Notes: generated by a model not told the origin, from the sequence alone. A DNA stretch of 64,000 bases from Incurvaria masculella (GCA_946894095.1 OX335657.1:620001-684000), one strand, 5' to 3'; shown: positions 33,577-44,933, counted from the stretch's first letter. Numbers and translations: made by a program.

Positions 33577-33780
33577 CGGTCATGACTGGCGCCTCCTGCC
33601 CCTCGGCGGGCGCGCGCACGCCCGGCTTCTCGGTGAACAGGTCGCGCACGCGGTGGTAGAGCGCGGGCGGTGCGGGCTGCGCGGGCGCCGCCGCCGGCTC
33701 GCTGTGCAGGAACCACCCCCCTCCCCCGCCACCAGCAGCGCCGCCGCCCCCGCACCAACCCTCCGACACGGCCGAGCCGC
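33577..33780 (-). CDS. forked: Forked/espin-like exon 6: Gly-rich segment
   Basis: A 204-nt exon (phase 1-1, residues 330-398). The acceptor is CCGACAG and the donor GTAACT. It encodes a glycine run, then FLHSEP, an Ala/Pro stretch and LYHRVRDLFTEKPGV. It joins the previous exon as GEESTG-GSAVSEG. Strongly GC-rich; readable frames on the opposite strand are shadows. Confidence 0.88.
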
Positions 33781-33896
33781 CTGTCGGCATACCATGCGCT
33801 TTGTTGAGATGCCTCGGACATGTACGGCGAACGACTGACGAAATAATCAAAATGTTATTGATCTGCGTTGACTCTCAATGCACACAATACTGTTAA

Positions 33897-34305
33897 GGCT
33901 CCAACTGAGTCCAGCGTTCAGCAAACAAACGATAATGGCGACCTCATTATTGCGGCCAAAATCATTTTCAAGCGAGCGAAATGTAGGCGTTGGTCTGTAA
34001 AGCCTACTTTTTAATGTTAATTAATGTATGTTTCACGCTTATTCACTAGATAAGTATGTTATCTAATACCACAAAAATTAAAATTGGCTAAATCATTTAC
34101 AGATTCCAAGCGCCGGCTTGGAAACCTAGTAAATAAGTGTTTACAAACGTATATTTTTTAAAGAATATAAGCAACGCATTACAACTGTTTCACGGCAATA
34201 AACTAGATAATAGTCTAAACTTTGATGTTTTGATTTTTCAATGGACCACGCTGAGATAAAATTAAAATAACCCCAAAATATTGGAGGTTAGCGTCATATG
34301 GAGCC
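33897..34305 (-). mobile_element. TTAA MITE, family D
   Basis: 409 bp between TTAA at 33893-33896 and 34306-34309. Ends GGCTCCAACTGAGTCC and GCGTCATATGGAGCC. Homologous in reverse to 59839-60253. Confidence 0.82.
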
Positions 34306-35156
34306 TTAAATATCAGTACTATGTGTGTCGCAAAGCCGCAATGTATTATACTATGTAATAGATGGGGTAGTATTTAATTAATAATTATTTTAAAATTAAG
34401 CTACATTATATTAAAACTTGTTTTCTTGAGCCTGGGCTTTTGTTAATAAAGAAATAACAATACCATACAAACTGACCATACGAAACTAGAAGTATGTATT
34501 GTTTTGGTAAAATGTACAAAACATTTTAATATCATTCTACTACCTGGGCGACCATAGTCCGGAGTTTTAAGTTAATTAATTTGACGATGACTTCACATAA
34601 TTGGGAATAGGCAAGAAATACGTTTCGTCTCTCTATCGCAAGCTTGTCGTCAGCTTATTTTCAAACTCCAGGCAAATTGAGTCCCGTCGGGCCCACGCAC
34701 ATAGGCACAAGTGTGACAAAATGAAGAATTCCAAGCGTTTTTGTTGCAAAAATAGGAGTTGTCATATATATGCAACTCCATGATGTAACAGTCCAAAAGT
34801 ATGAATGTAAGGAGGCGACAAAATACGTTAGCAAACTGAGCTAGCAGCCAGTTCCCAATTCTGTGGATGACAAAAAATATTAGATTGTAGGCCGATTCAA
34901 TCGGAGACATCAACGTTAAACTCACACATTTTAGTTCGCTGAGCACCCGCAAAGAAACGTGACTCGTCCGGAGAATCTGGCATTACGTGAAACCCAGACT
35001 AAGAGATATGTTAAGTCCTGACGCGTCGCAATTTTAGTTATGCTAAATTATTAGCTTACTACCGATTTGGTGTTAGGGCGGCCACAGTCGAAATGTTCGC
35101 GATGTCTACAGCTCAGATATCCACTAGCAATAAAAACATGTAAAATATATATTAAG

Positions 35157-35694
35157 CCAAGGAATGTGACATGTACGTATGTATAATCGACCGTGAAGCA
35201 AGGACACATTAATTGAAGAAAGAGCCCAGTAAAAAGAACTACTTTACGAATATACTGCAAGGCTGGACCCGAACCAGCAAAACATACCATTCGCGGGTAT
35301 TGCGTCTACCAATTTCGCCACCGGCTATATACCCATAATTTGAAATTCTCCTACAGTCTCTCCTCCCGTAATGAATGCCTCCTACTAACACAGTGTTTAA
35401 GATTTTTAGGACTACGATTAGTAGGAGGCATTCATTACGGGAGGAGGGACTGTAGGAGAATTCCAAATTATGGGTACACAGCCGGTGGCGAAATTGGTAG
35501 ACGCAATACCTGCGAATGGTATGTTTTGCTGGTTCGGGTCCAGCCTTGCAGTATATTCGTAAAGTAGTTCTTTTTACTGGGCTCTTTTTTCAATTAATGT
35601 GTCCTTGCTTCACGGTAGATTATACATACATACATGTCACATTCCTTGGAATAAGCGACGTACCTGCTTAGTACGAAAAAGTATATTTACTTAC
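35157..35694 (+). mobile_element. Palindromic retroposon with two tRNA-like modules (best copy)
   Basis: Two arms of about 240-270 bp are near-perfect inverted repeats around a short centre (about 35399-35412). Each arm carries a tRNA-like module (35261-35325 minus, 35481-35547 plus). The right end is the constant terminus GTATATTTACTT. The left end lacks about 40 nt of the complementary terminus. Flanking ATATTAAG is repeated (35149-35156, 35695-35702). Confidence 0.8.
35481..35547 (+). other. tRNA-like module (Pol III box A and box B)
   Basis: Contains GGCGAAATTGGTAGACGC, which fits box A (TGGCGAAATTGG) and resembles bacterial or organellar tRNA-Leu D-arms. It then has an ATACC/GGTAT stem in the sister copies, and a perfect T-arm GCTGG-TTCGGGT-CCAGC with box B GGTTCGGGTCC. 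No acceptor stem forms, so it is not a functional tRNA gene. Its mirror copy is at 35261-35325. Confidence 0.7.
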
Positions 35695-35934
35695 ATATTA
35701 AGCTGTTGATTTCCCAAATAAACAAAAATAAATAATACATTTTGAGCACGTTATACATACTTGACCCTTTTGACTACTCCATGCTGTTGTACGTAGTCAC
35801 TGGATGATAAGTGATACAAAAACTAATAGTAATGTAACGAGCACTCCAATAAATACCCCAGAAACAATTTAAGGAAAGTTACTACAAAACTTCAAGCGAC
35901 CGACCGAATGGACTAAATGGTGTCGATAAACATT

Positions 35935-36165
35935 GAGTTGGTCAGAAAACCGGCCGCACTCGCTGCCCGGTAGAGACTGGTAACGGGTGGCACAAAAAGC
36001 GGCTTCCGCAGAGGTTCGATTGATGGGCGTTTCCGGTGGTTCGTCGCGCGCGGGTTGACTTCCGGTAGCACGCGACTGCGCCGGCGCGCAGCCCCGCGCC
36101 GCCGCCCGATTAGTGGCGCTCGCGGCTGACGCGCGGTTCCGCGGTGTGTCGCTTGCGGTCATTCA
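35935..36165 (-). promoter_or_regulatory. GC-rich island with ATG-started frame
   Basis: A GC-rich block in the intron between exons 5 and 6. A minus-strand frame opens at ATG 36162 and reads MTASDTPRNRASAASATNR, then on for 97 codons. No convincing donor in the phase needed for exon 6 was found. It could be an alternative first exon or CpG-rich promoter. The peptide is not recognised. Confidence 0.22.
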
Positions 36166-37289
36166 CATAGGGACGGACGATCAGGATGCATACCTCTGAC
36201 AAAGTGTAAGCCTACCACAGTCGCATAAATCACGAGCTTTGCGAAAATCTAATTCGTGATCGAAGTGCACGTATGATGAGATGCAATCCGCTTTTTTTTA
36301 GTTTATGCGACCAGGGCATGTATTCTTAGCATTCCGTCATTGCGGATTCAGTAGAGTTAACAGAAGAAGAATTTACTTTGACATTACATTGGCATTCTAG
36401 AAACCGATCGCAGCGCCACACGGAATGAGTGGCCACGGAATTAAACGTTTACATATGTAATAATTGTTATTTGTATGGACGATGAAAACTTTGGCATTCT
36501 GGGAAGATTTTGACAGCTGCGTTCACTGATTCATTCGTGGAATAATTTCGTACTTGTTTCCGCAGCTGCAATGACAAAGGTTGCCAGGCATTCGGCTTTA
36601 GCCAGTTATGTTTGGGATTATAGGAAACATTTTTGGAAACCATTTGCGGGTCTGGCCTGTCCGGCATTTGTTAGGCTTTTCATCTTTCGTGGTGTAACTT
36701 GTCACACGCCTGCTGGTTAAGCGGGCGAAGAAATGCAGAATGACGTCGACACGCCGACCCCAGAAAGAAGCGGCGACTTCCTCCCCGTCCCGCGCGGTGT
36801 CGCTACGCATTTATAAACATTACGCTATAATATTTTGGCAAACGAAACGTTAGAATAAGAAGATGTTAATAGTTCATAATATATCCTCACGGCCACTGTT
36901 CCGTTAGTTACTTACTTTTTGAATTGAAACTTCAGTGAGGTTCACCATAAGCAGTAAACAAACACAGAATAAGCTAAAATACAAATCTTCGATGTGTCGA
37001 ATCTCCGAGTCGTGTTTGTTTTCGTGCGCTACCATTCGTTAGCAGCTTAGAGCGAGCACTTCTATTACTGAAAAACAGAAAGAGATAGCACTACACTAGC
37101 TCCCACTGCCACAGTCCTATTTAAAATCATACTTTCCGAGTTGAGGAATAACCTCGGGAATAACGAAGAATAGCATATTCGTTTCCGTATGCGATTCAGT
37201 AAATGCCGCAGGAATAGGTCGGAAATAATTAACTGATTCAGCTATGATTCAGCTATGATTCAGTAAAGTGTTTACATAAGTTTGGCTAG

Positions 37290-37707
37290 AATGCACCACC
37301 TGACATGGATGGCTAATACCACATAACTACCGTTATGATATTAGCCCAATACACCACATTCCCGAAGGAATTAGGTGCCATGCCAGGACCTACCCTTTTT
37401 TTTTCCTTTATGAGCACGGCTACATTGATCTGGATGGAAAACACAGACCATTTTTCCTTGCCGCTTCGACCATCTTTTCATCCAATGCGATGGTACCAAC
37501 CCGGGCGGGTTAAACCCTACCACCTAGTAGGGGAAGGGGACCTACAGTTTTACATGGATTCCGAACCAAGGAGCAGCTCGCATTCATGACGAAATGCACT
37601 CGAGTGTATTCGAACACGGAAATAGAAAGACAGTGTTGCATGTCGGAATTGAACCCAGGCCTCTGATACGCTAGGCCAGTCCCCGCGCCACTAGCCTATG
37701 AGCCGCT
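37290..37707 (-). mobile_element. SINE with tRNA-like head, complete
   Basis: One of the best copies. Head complement is AAGCGGCTCATAGGCTAGTG (box A TAGGCTAGTGG) and GGGTTCAATTCC (box B). Then the pyrimidine-rich spacer and shared body down to the CCATCCATGTCAGG tail. Confidence 0.85.
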
Positions 37708-37794
37708 TAAAGAAGCTAGAGATATATGCTGTGCTCGTACCACATGGCTCGATATCATCTCTGCCTAGCCGTCCGGGAAACGGACTGATCCTAG

Positions 37795-37885
37795 CTATAT
37801 ATTTGATTACTTTAGTTAAAGTTGGAGAGGAGTATGTCCAGCAGTGGACGCAAACACGCTGACTGACTAACTGACCTTACTTTCT
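37795..37885 (+). repeat. LINE C-terminal scrap
   Basis: GTATGTCCAGCAGTGGACGC and ACGCTGACTGACTAACTGA. The same unit is at 43710-43785 (GTATGTCCATCAGTGGATGC). It corresponds to the EAYVQQW-type end common in insect retrotransposons. Confidence 0.5.
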
Positions 37886-38052
37886 CTTTTGTGGTATGTA
37901 CTGCTATTATGGACACACACCATCCTCCGTGGACACACACTCTACACCACGGTGGAGGGAGGTAGAGAGGAGTTAGTCTAAGCAAACTGGGTTCGTGCCC
38001 ATGAACAAACCCAGTTTGGTTTGGGTCGCTCGAAGAAATTTAAGCACCAAAC

Positions 38053-38338
38053 CTGTGCTCTCTTCACCGGACGAGGCGCTGCCGTTCTGCGCGACGACAG
38101 AGGCTACCTCCTTCCTCTGCATCGGATTCACGTACAGCCCATCGGCGGGCGCCAGATTCTGCCCCTTCGCGTGTCCGTTGTGCGCATGTGCGAGCCGCGG
38201 CGTGCTGTGCGCCGCGCTGTGAGCCGCGCTGTGCGCCGTGCCGTACGCCGCGCTGTGCGGCGAGCCCTGCTGGGCCGGCGTGTGCAGGTAGAACGGGGAG
38301 CGCGCCTGGTTCGAGTTCACGCACCCGGGCAGCGGACA
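38053..38338 (-). CDS. forked: Forked/espin-like exon 5: linker with His/Ala/Ser repeats
   Basis: A 286-nt exon (phase 0-1, residues 235-330). The acceptor is GTTGCAG; the donor is weak (GTTTGG) but is the only one fitting the phase. It starts CPLPGCVNSNQARSPFYLHT, then has imperfect repeats of SAAH/SAAY type coded by a 12-bp minisatellite (about 38200-38270). It then reads DGLYVNPMQRKE and a Ser/Glu stretch ending GEESTG. No folded domain is expected; it is likely a disordered linker after the ankyrin domain. Confidence 0.85.
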
Positions 38339-39116
38339 CTGCAACGGGACAGGGTTCCAATAATTAATTGACAAATTATGGCATTGTGTTTCAATCCATG
38401 ATCCAAGGAAGCTTATCGTGACCATTTAACCATAGACTTAGAATGTAAAGACGTACAGAGTCAACTGACCGATGAGACCAAAATTATTTCATACAAAATA
38501 TACTGAAATTTATGTTTTACTCAAAAACATTTCTAAATCGCTGAGTAGCTTCAAAATAATGATTTGAAGTTATGTTTTAAGTTTTACTTAGAAATATTGA
38601 GGAAAAGTTAAGAAATTGTATCGATAAAGAATCAGTGTGTCGCCCCTTAATTACCATCAAAAAAAGGGTTTGTCCGGGTTTTTTCCTCCCGTTCACTTAA
38701 CAATTTATAATGCACAGATCACCATGCTATCTTTAAGGAAAACTAGAGAAATCATTAAGGTTTCACAAAAAACATTTCAAATTCCATGAGCGCGACTCCA
38801 ATGTATTGATAGCGATTTCAGAAGTTGTCTCATCGGGTAGTGTGTTCCATGGTAGTGGTACCTGACTCCCACACTTTGTTTATCTTGTAAGCACAGCGCG
38901 TAATCAATCAATCACTGTAAACCAGTTTGTAGGTATCAATTGAAAAAAAATACAATGACCAACCTGACTAAGTCTCTTGTCGGCGCTTCTTCGCCAGAAG
39001 TAATCGAAACGACAGGATTAAAAAAAGACGAATCTGAGTGTGTAGGATTCGTCATTTTTTTCCTGGAGGAAATATAATGGAGGAAATAAGGAAACTGAAA
39101 CTGTGCATTTACTGAC
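38339..39116 (-). other. Intron between exons 4 and 5 (778 nt)
   Basis: GTCAGT..GTTGCAG. Shortest intron. Contains a reverse/forward LINE-tail scrap (AATAAGGAAACTGAAACTG, 39084-39102) next to the donor; otherwise plain AT-rich sequence. Confidence 0.8.
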
Positions 39117-39236
39117 CGTGGAGTCTCCGGGTGCGCAGGCGCAGCTGTGGACCGCCTTGTAGGCGGAGAGTTGCTTGGCGTCCGGAGCGGCCGCCGCCCC
39201 CGCGCCCGCACCCGCTGCCACCAGCACGCTCAAGCA
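39117..39236 (-). CDS. forked: Forked/espin-like exon 4: end of ankyrin domain
   Basis: A 120-nt exon (40 codons, phase 0-0, residues 195-234). The acceptor is GTGCGCAG and the donor GTCAGT. It begins CLSVLVAAGA, matching the start of the espin helix CCQILVVNGA that directly follows AENGELE, so the join to the previous exon is right. The rest is Ala/Gly-rich and then Cys-containing (HSCACAPGDST), diverging from ankyrin consensus. A short LINE-tail relic sits just inside the next intron. Confidence 0.9.
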
Positions 39237-39892
39237 CTGCGCACACACGTACAGGTGAGATTAAGGGCCTTTTTCACGTACTGCTGATTAGCTTAATCGC
39301 CACATATTAGGGGCCTTTCTTAGTAATCAATACCAGTACAAGATAATCAACACTTTAGTAATAACAACCCTTTGTGTCGTTATTACTAAAGTTATTACAA
39401 AAATAAATCAGCACTTGGTGAAAACCAGGCTAGTCTAATTAAATAACAAGCTTGAAATAAGTTGAGCGAATCGAAGCTCAAGGCCTTGCTCTCATGCGAG
39501 AGGTCAGGTTTAACCCCCGCTCCGTCTATTCACTGAGATTGACTCTATACACATATATTGAAGCGAAATCAAGACCAACAAATTGACTCCGAAATTCGTA
39601 GTCACCGTCTTCTACTCCTACAGTTTAATATCTCCTGTGTCAAATAAGAGATAAAAGAAATAGTGCATTAATATTACCTTTTTGCCGGTTATTTGACGCG
39701 GTTCTTTAAAAAAAAACGTACAGTAACAGTAATTTGTTGCCAGAGAACGCATACTAAATATGAAGTAAATTGGAAAAGAACTTTTAAATGGTAGTAAACA
39801 AAGTTACGGGGAGCGTGATTTTCTGATTGATGAAAAAGAAAGAAGTGTTATGCAGTCGTTATTCGCGACGCCACCGTACGGGTAAAGTGTCG

Positions 39893-40295
39893 GCATGGTT
39901 CGGAATCCACGTAAAACTATACGTTCTCTTTATTAATTAGCAGATAAGAGAACAGGTTGGTGCAATAGATAAAGCGTTCCTTTCTCTTCACTGGTTGATA
40001 CCATCATTCGAGAAAACACAGAATTCGCTCTTAGAACAAAGCCTGTCTAGAAAATGGCCCAAAAGAATTAAATACATATGATACATTATTGATGGTTATT
40101 AAACAATACATGATGAACAAAACCCCCAATGAAAACATGGTCGAAGCGGCAATGAAATTTGTCCGTTAATTCTATGCAGTTCAATATAGTACTGTAATGA
40201 AAGAAAAGTCCTGGCATAGGATCTTGTTCCCATGCTAGTTGGGGTAATATCATGACTGCGAGGCAGTATTAGCTACCTATGTCCAGTTTCAATAC
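39893..40295 (+). mobile_element. SINE, interrupted copy
   Basis: Body start (GGCATGGTTCGGAATCCACG) and 3' body (40133-40295), separated by unrelated sequence. The 3' end resembles the 5S-headed subfamily (CTTGTTCCCATG, CCTATGTCCAGT). Confidence 0.6.
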
Positions 40296-40685
40296 ATATT
40301 CTGAAATAAGTGAACCTAATCATTGCTGTTGATATAATGCCAAAACAGAGATAAAAGGATATCACTGCATTGTTGGTACTAGACGAATTGGCATGGTATA
40401 TTACATCAGGCGTGACCATGACGGGAAGGTAATACATTAACAATATAATAAAATCATTGATTGAATGGATTTTTTCGAATTGAATGCGGAAGCTGTGACT
40501 AAAGAGGGTTCAACGATATGCGAATGTCAATGCCACATAGGAGTCAACGGATGTTTTAAAATCATTGAACTTCATTGTAGTGTAGTACTTATAGATGGGA
40601 GATTGCCATCTAATAGTAAATAGTAGGGGTTGATAGTAGCATTGTGTCGATTCTAATATAATCGAGAAATTTCTTGGCTTACGTA

Positions 40686-40742
40686 ATTGTCAGGGTAGCT
40701 CAGCGGTTAAAGCCAAAGATCGCGGTTCGAATCCAAAGTACT
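40686..40742 (+). repeat. tRNA-like relic
   Basis: GGTAGCTCAGCGGTTAAAGC (box A) followed closely by CGCGGTTCGAATCC (box B), with the anticodon arm missing. A degenerate tRNA pseudogene or SINE head, not a tRNA gene. Confidence 0.55.
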
Positions 40743-41066
40743 CAACCATGATTTTGAGAGTTTTTAATATCATTACGGTGTATACGATGTTAAAAAACTC
40801 TTTGTTTTAAAATTTATTAAATTTTGGTTCGTTATTTATTTCATTTTAACTTTGTCTTTATTGTTAAAAATAAAAATTGATTGTATGTGAGATTATTTAG
40901 TTTTACTTTGCCATATTTAGGTTGCTGCTGTAGCTTGCCTTCACGAGCATCAGACCAGGTCCAGCCATCGCCTCCCTTAAACATATTTGAGTGGGGGCCT
41001 GAACGAAGCGCCATAAAAACCCATTGGTGTCCATCCGGGTGAGACGGGGCGAGACGGGGCGCCTAC

Positions 41067-41249
41067 CTCGGCGTGGTGGTTCTCGGCGGCGTCGTTGATG
41101 GGGCTCTTGCCGTGGCGGTCGAGGTGCAGGCGCGCGCCGTGCCGCAGCAGCCAGCGCACGGTGGCGAGGTGGCCGCGCGACGCTGCGAAGTGTAGAGGTG
41201 TCGCGCCGTCGCCGTCCCGCGCGTTCGGGTCCACGCCCTGCTCCACGAT
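41067..41249 (-). CDS. forked: Forked/espin-like exon 3: ankyrin repeats
   Basis: A 183-nt exon (61 codons, phase 0-0, residues 134-194). The acceptor is CACTCAG and the donor GTAGGC. It encodes a canonical repeat with DGATPLHFAASRGHLATVRW followed by GKSPINDAAEN. This lines up with the espin repeats containing MHFAASRGH and TPLHDAAEN. Ankyrin repeats of this family bind partners such as class III myosins in vertebrates; that role here is inference. The exon lies between an intron of 6328 nt upstream and one of 1830 nt downstream. Confidence 0.93.
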
Positions 41250-41789
41250 CTGAGTGGAACAGACAAATATCGTCAAATAATAGTAAAGTTATTCCATTTT
41301 TTCTATGCTCCTTTTCAAAAGTCTGGTACCTACGTGGCACCCGTAATCGTGGATCATGTATGAAACGATCAAAGAGGTGTCGTGTGATCGTACCGTAAGG
41401 CACTATTTTATCTCTGCCTACCCCTCTGGTAAAGCGGCGTTTTCTAAAAGTAGACTAACTTGATAAGCATAAGTTATATTTAATGCGCCAATTTTCGGAT
41501 AACTTTTAGGTTCATATTTTCATTTTCAGGATATTTGGCGATTTTCACATCTTACGCTAACAATTTTGAAAAGTAGCGAGAGTTCTCCCGTGACCACTTT
41601 TGGATGCAACTCCTTTCGAAACGTCGGGCTTACATTTTTTCTTCAAAATTGTTTGCGTAAGCTTCGCTTACGTAAAATAACTTTTAGGTTCACTTTACTC
41701 AAATATGTTATTACGTTGTAATAAAGATAACTTGACATATACTTTTGATGTATAGATAGATGGTTGGTAAAAAAATTCCATGAAAAAAC

Positions 41790-42045
41790 AATTTTAACAA
41801 AAAAAATAACCGACTTCAAAGAAAAAGCACTAAAAAGTAAAAAAATATTTCCATTTTTGTAGTTACGATTTTTTTTGAGTCGGCGTCAGCCGGGCACGCG
41901 CTGCGCCAATCAAGAGAACCTTGGCTACCTTGGCTGACACCGACTCAAAAAATAACAAAAATCGTAACTACAAAAATGGAAATTATTATTTACTTTTTAG
42001 TGCTTTTTCTTTGAAGTCGGTTATTTATTTTTTTAATTTTTATTT
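41790..42045. mobile_element. Foldback palindrome, AACCGACTTC family
   Basis: Arms AACCGACTTCAAAGAAAAAG at the left and TTTTTCTTTGAAGTCGGTTA at the right. The loop GTCAGCCGGGCACGCGCTGC..AGCCAAGGT matches the loop of the copy at 61123 in reverse. Confidence 0.8.
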
Positions 42046-42049
42046 TTTT

Positions 42050-42560
42050 TTATTTTTAGTTAATCTAAAGTACACTTACTAATTTGTACACGTCCTTTCC
42101 AATAAAAAAAGAATCACCGAAATCGGTTGGCGTTATATTGAGTTATTCGTCCATTTGTCGCGCACATCTTAATACAAATTTAAGACTTTTATGATTTTCT
42201 CATGGATATCATTGTCAGAACTTAACCAAATTAAAATGGGACCACTTGGAAAGCACTAGCTATCATTTAAAAAAAATAATCATCAAAATCGGTTCACCCA
42301 GGCAAAAGTTATGAGGTAACAAACATAAAAAAAACAAAAAAAAACATACAGACGAATTGATGACCTCCTCCTTTTTTGAAGTCGGTTAAAAATAGAAGTC
42401 ATACTCAGAATGATTAAAGTTTGTCAGCCAGATCGAGGTTAGCACAAAAAAATAACTTGCTGCCATTTTATAGTAATATGCGAAGATATTTTTACACCGA
42501 CCTCAAAAAAGGATGAGGTTCTCAATTCGTCTGTATATTTTGTATGTATGATACTCGATA
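42050..42560 (-). repeat. Lepidopteran dispersed repeat, AACCGACTTCAAAA type
   Basis: Reverse copy of the unit at 60776 (to about 42395), followed by a further partial piece (CCGACCTCAAAAAAGGATGA, 42498-42545). Confidence 0.7.
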
Positions 42561-42774
42561 TCTCCGCAATTTGTCAATGGATTTAAAAAAATATTTTTCT
42601 CATCAGTGGTCAAGCAACTCAAAAGTGATGAAGGGTTCTTACGAAGTTGCCTAAAGCTATCACATCGTCCCTTCACTACAAACGCTAACGCGTGATAAGC
42701 CAGCAATAACAATCCTCCATTCTCACTCCCTGCCGAGGTAACCCGCTCTCACTCCGGATTTCACTCCCTGCCGA

Positions 42775-42935
42775 GGTATTTAACATGGGGTCCTTCAAAC
42801 TTGGTGTGAAGAAGTACCTGGCCGGTCGGCATGGTTTTCTCAGCTTCCGAGAAGGTTCGGGCGTTGGTTGAAAATCGGGTCGTTTAGCCAATGGCGTCGT
42901 CCCGCAACTCCATGGTAAGGCATTATGCCGCGCTA
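42775..42935 (+). pseudogene. LINE C-terminal fragment
   Basis: CATGGGGTCCTTCAAACTTG and CCTGGCCGGTCGGCATGG, related to 23225-23430. Preceded by a 32-bp tandem-like CACTCCCTGCCGAGGTA repeat (42723-42781). Confidence 0.5.
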
Positions 42936-42944
42936 ATACATAAA

Positions 42945-43115
42945 AAACCGGTTAAGCGCGAGTCGGACTCGTACACAAAGGTTTTCGTACCATAGTACAA
43001 AATGTAACACAAATAACAATAAAGTTTTTTGTATCGGGGGCACTATCTTTAATATATATTTTTTTTATTTTAACTCCGTTGGCACCCTTTGGGTACGGAA
43101 CCCTAAAAAGTCAAA
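42945..43115 (+). repeat. Fragment of the microsatellite-associated repeat
   Basis: AAAAAACCGGTTAAGCGCGA, GTCGGACTCGTACACAAAGG and a terminal CCCTTTGGGTACGGAACCCT. The microsatellite is missing. Confidence 0.6.
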
Positions 43116-44599
43116 ATAATTATTTAAATAAAACACACCTTGGATGCTACCTCGAATTTATATTATATATTTTTTCTTAGTATTTTTTATATTTTTGAGC
43201 CGTATCAAGTTTATCATAGCTATGAGCCATTTCAAGTTTATCAATGAAATTATCGGACACCTGTATATTATAGCCTGAGCTTGACAGATGGCAGTTTCCA
43301 TTCCAGTATGGATACCTGTTTAAAAGTAAGAGTGACAGCTGCAATCAGGCATAATTTAGTTTTCTAATTTACATACAAGTAAATGGAAACTAGAACCATT
43401 AGTCGCCATTTGAGTGCTCGGCGCGTGCGCAGTTTTCCACCGGTTCCAGTTTTCACCGCCATCTAGCGGCCACAACGAAAGCTGATCTCTTGACGAGTTT
43501 CCATCAATTTGTCGCGGATGTTACGTGGAGGCTTTTCCAACGATGGCTCGTGTTCGATTGTGTGTTGGTTCGATTTTTGCGCGACTTTGACTCGTATTGT
43601 GTTTTATTGCCAATTCAAAATGTATTGTCATTCAAATGTTGACAGATTGTTGCACAAGCTTGTAATAATTGGGTAAACCAACATTGTAAAGTGAAAGATT
43701 TGATGGTTGAGGACTGGAGAAAAATTGAAGAGGCGTATGTCCATCAGTGGATGCAAACACGCTGACTGACTGACTGAAGGGTAGGTACTTATTTTGAAAT
43801 TGTTTGGACATAGAGGACGAGTGAGGTGTTTGTCTATAGAATGTATCGTGTATCCTACGGTGTGATGCACATATGTATTGCGGTGCTTAATAAAATATAA
43901 AATGGGTATTTAGAACTTTTCGATACCTGTTTAATTTACGTATTTATGTTACCAGACATAAATGTCTAATACCTAACATCTTTGTACAATTTTCTGAGTA
44001 AATTATAAACCCTTATAATGTTGTCTTTCTTATGTCCTCTTTTTTCCAAAAAAAATGTTTAAAACATCCTGATGAAACGATTCACAATTTATATTAAGAA
44101 TTCTTGTTTGCATCATTTGAGTTCACAAGCTTACAGTTATAAAAAAAATTAAGCGGTTTAGCGCTTTAGGCGTGAAAACGTATTTGAGAGACAGACAGAG
44201 TTACTTTTGTATTTATTATAATAGAGTACATGTGTAAACATGGGTTCATTTGTCGATTTATTCATATTCATACAAGCTGTGGTGTGTCTGAACTTATTCT
44301 ATTCTTTGACACTCTCTTGACAAACAGCCGATAGATAGAATCTGATACTGGTTTGCACTATTGTCCTAATACTTCTACTGTACCTAATATCTAATATATT
44401 GGGAATGCAATATATTCATTTTTAAAGCGGTTTATCTCATTCTGTTCAACAAAATTTTGTCATTGCAATGTTGAAACAGTTTTAAACGACTGGCTGTGTT
44501 TGTGAGCTGTATGCATCCGCAGTAGTAGTATGTATTGAGAACACAATACTAGTGACAGGACTGCAGGTGTAGTATTGCGTTCTTAGGCTAGAACGCTAA

Positions 44600-44767
44600 C
44601 CTGCCACCTATGAGACAGCCTACGGGCCAGTTTAGGTGGTAGGGACTGCCACATGTGGCTGCTTATTTATGAATAGTAACACTAATATTACATATTAAGC
44701 TACTTGTGTAATTTGTTTTCATAAACTGTCTAATAAAGAAATTTGAATTTGAATTGAATTTGAATTT
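44600..44767 (+). repeat. LINE 3' tail with GAATTT repeats
   Basis: CATAAACTGTCTAATAAAGA followed by tandem GAATTT-like units to 44767. Confidence 0.55.
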
Positions 44768-44933
44768 AGTAATTAATAAATAACTTCAAAAATACTAGAT
44801 TTTAGGTTAAAAAATGTTACCTACTGTATCATAACCCAACATTACCAATACTTTATCTAAGGCCGCAATAATATAAGCTGTCATAATTACAAGCGTGTTT
44901 CTATCTCTTAAATATTCAGTCTCAGGGTACCTA

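Larger units (their letters stand above)
33781..38052 (-). other. Intron between exons 5 and 6 (4,272 nt)
   Basis: GTTTGG..CCGACAG. Contains the family D MITE, the palindromic retroposon, the GC island at 35935-36165 and a SINE. 34310-35100 and 36170-37280 hold nothing recognised; a 70-codon minus frame at 36598-36810 is unassigned. Confidence 0.75.
39237..41066 (-). other. Intron between exons 3 and 4 (1,830 nt)
   Basis: GTAGGC..GTGCGCAG. Contains an interrupted SINE and a tRNA-like relic. 39240-39890 carries a GATTAGCTTAATCG-type repeat also seen near 59040 and 61770-62000. Confidence 0.75.

Noticed and set aside
40903..41403. Extended minus frame around exon 3
   Set aside because: Another frame running through intron sequence; the ankyrin-coding frame with splice sites at 41249 and 41067 is the real one.
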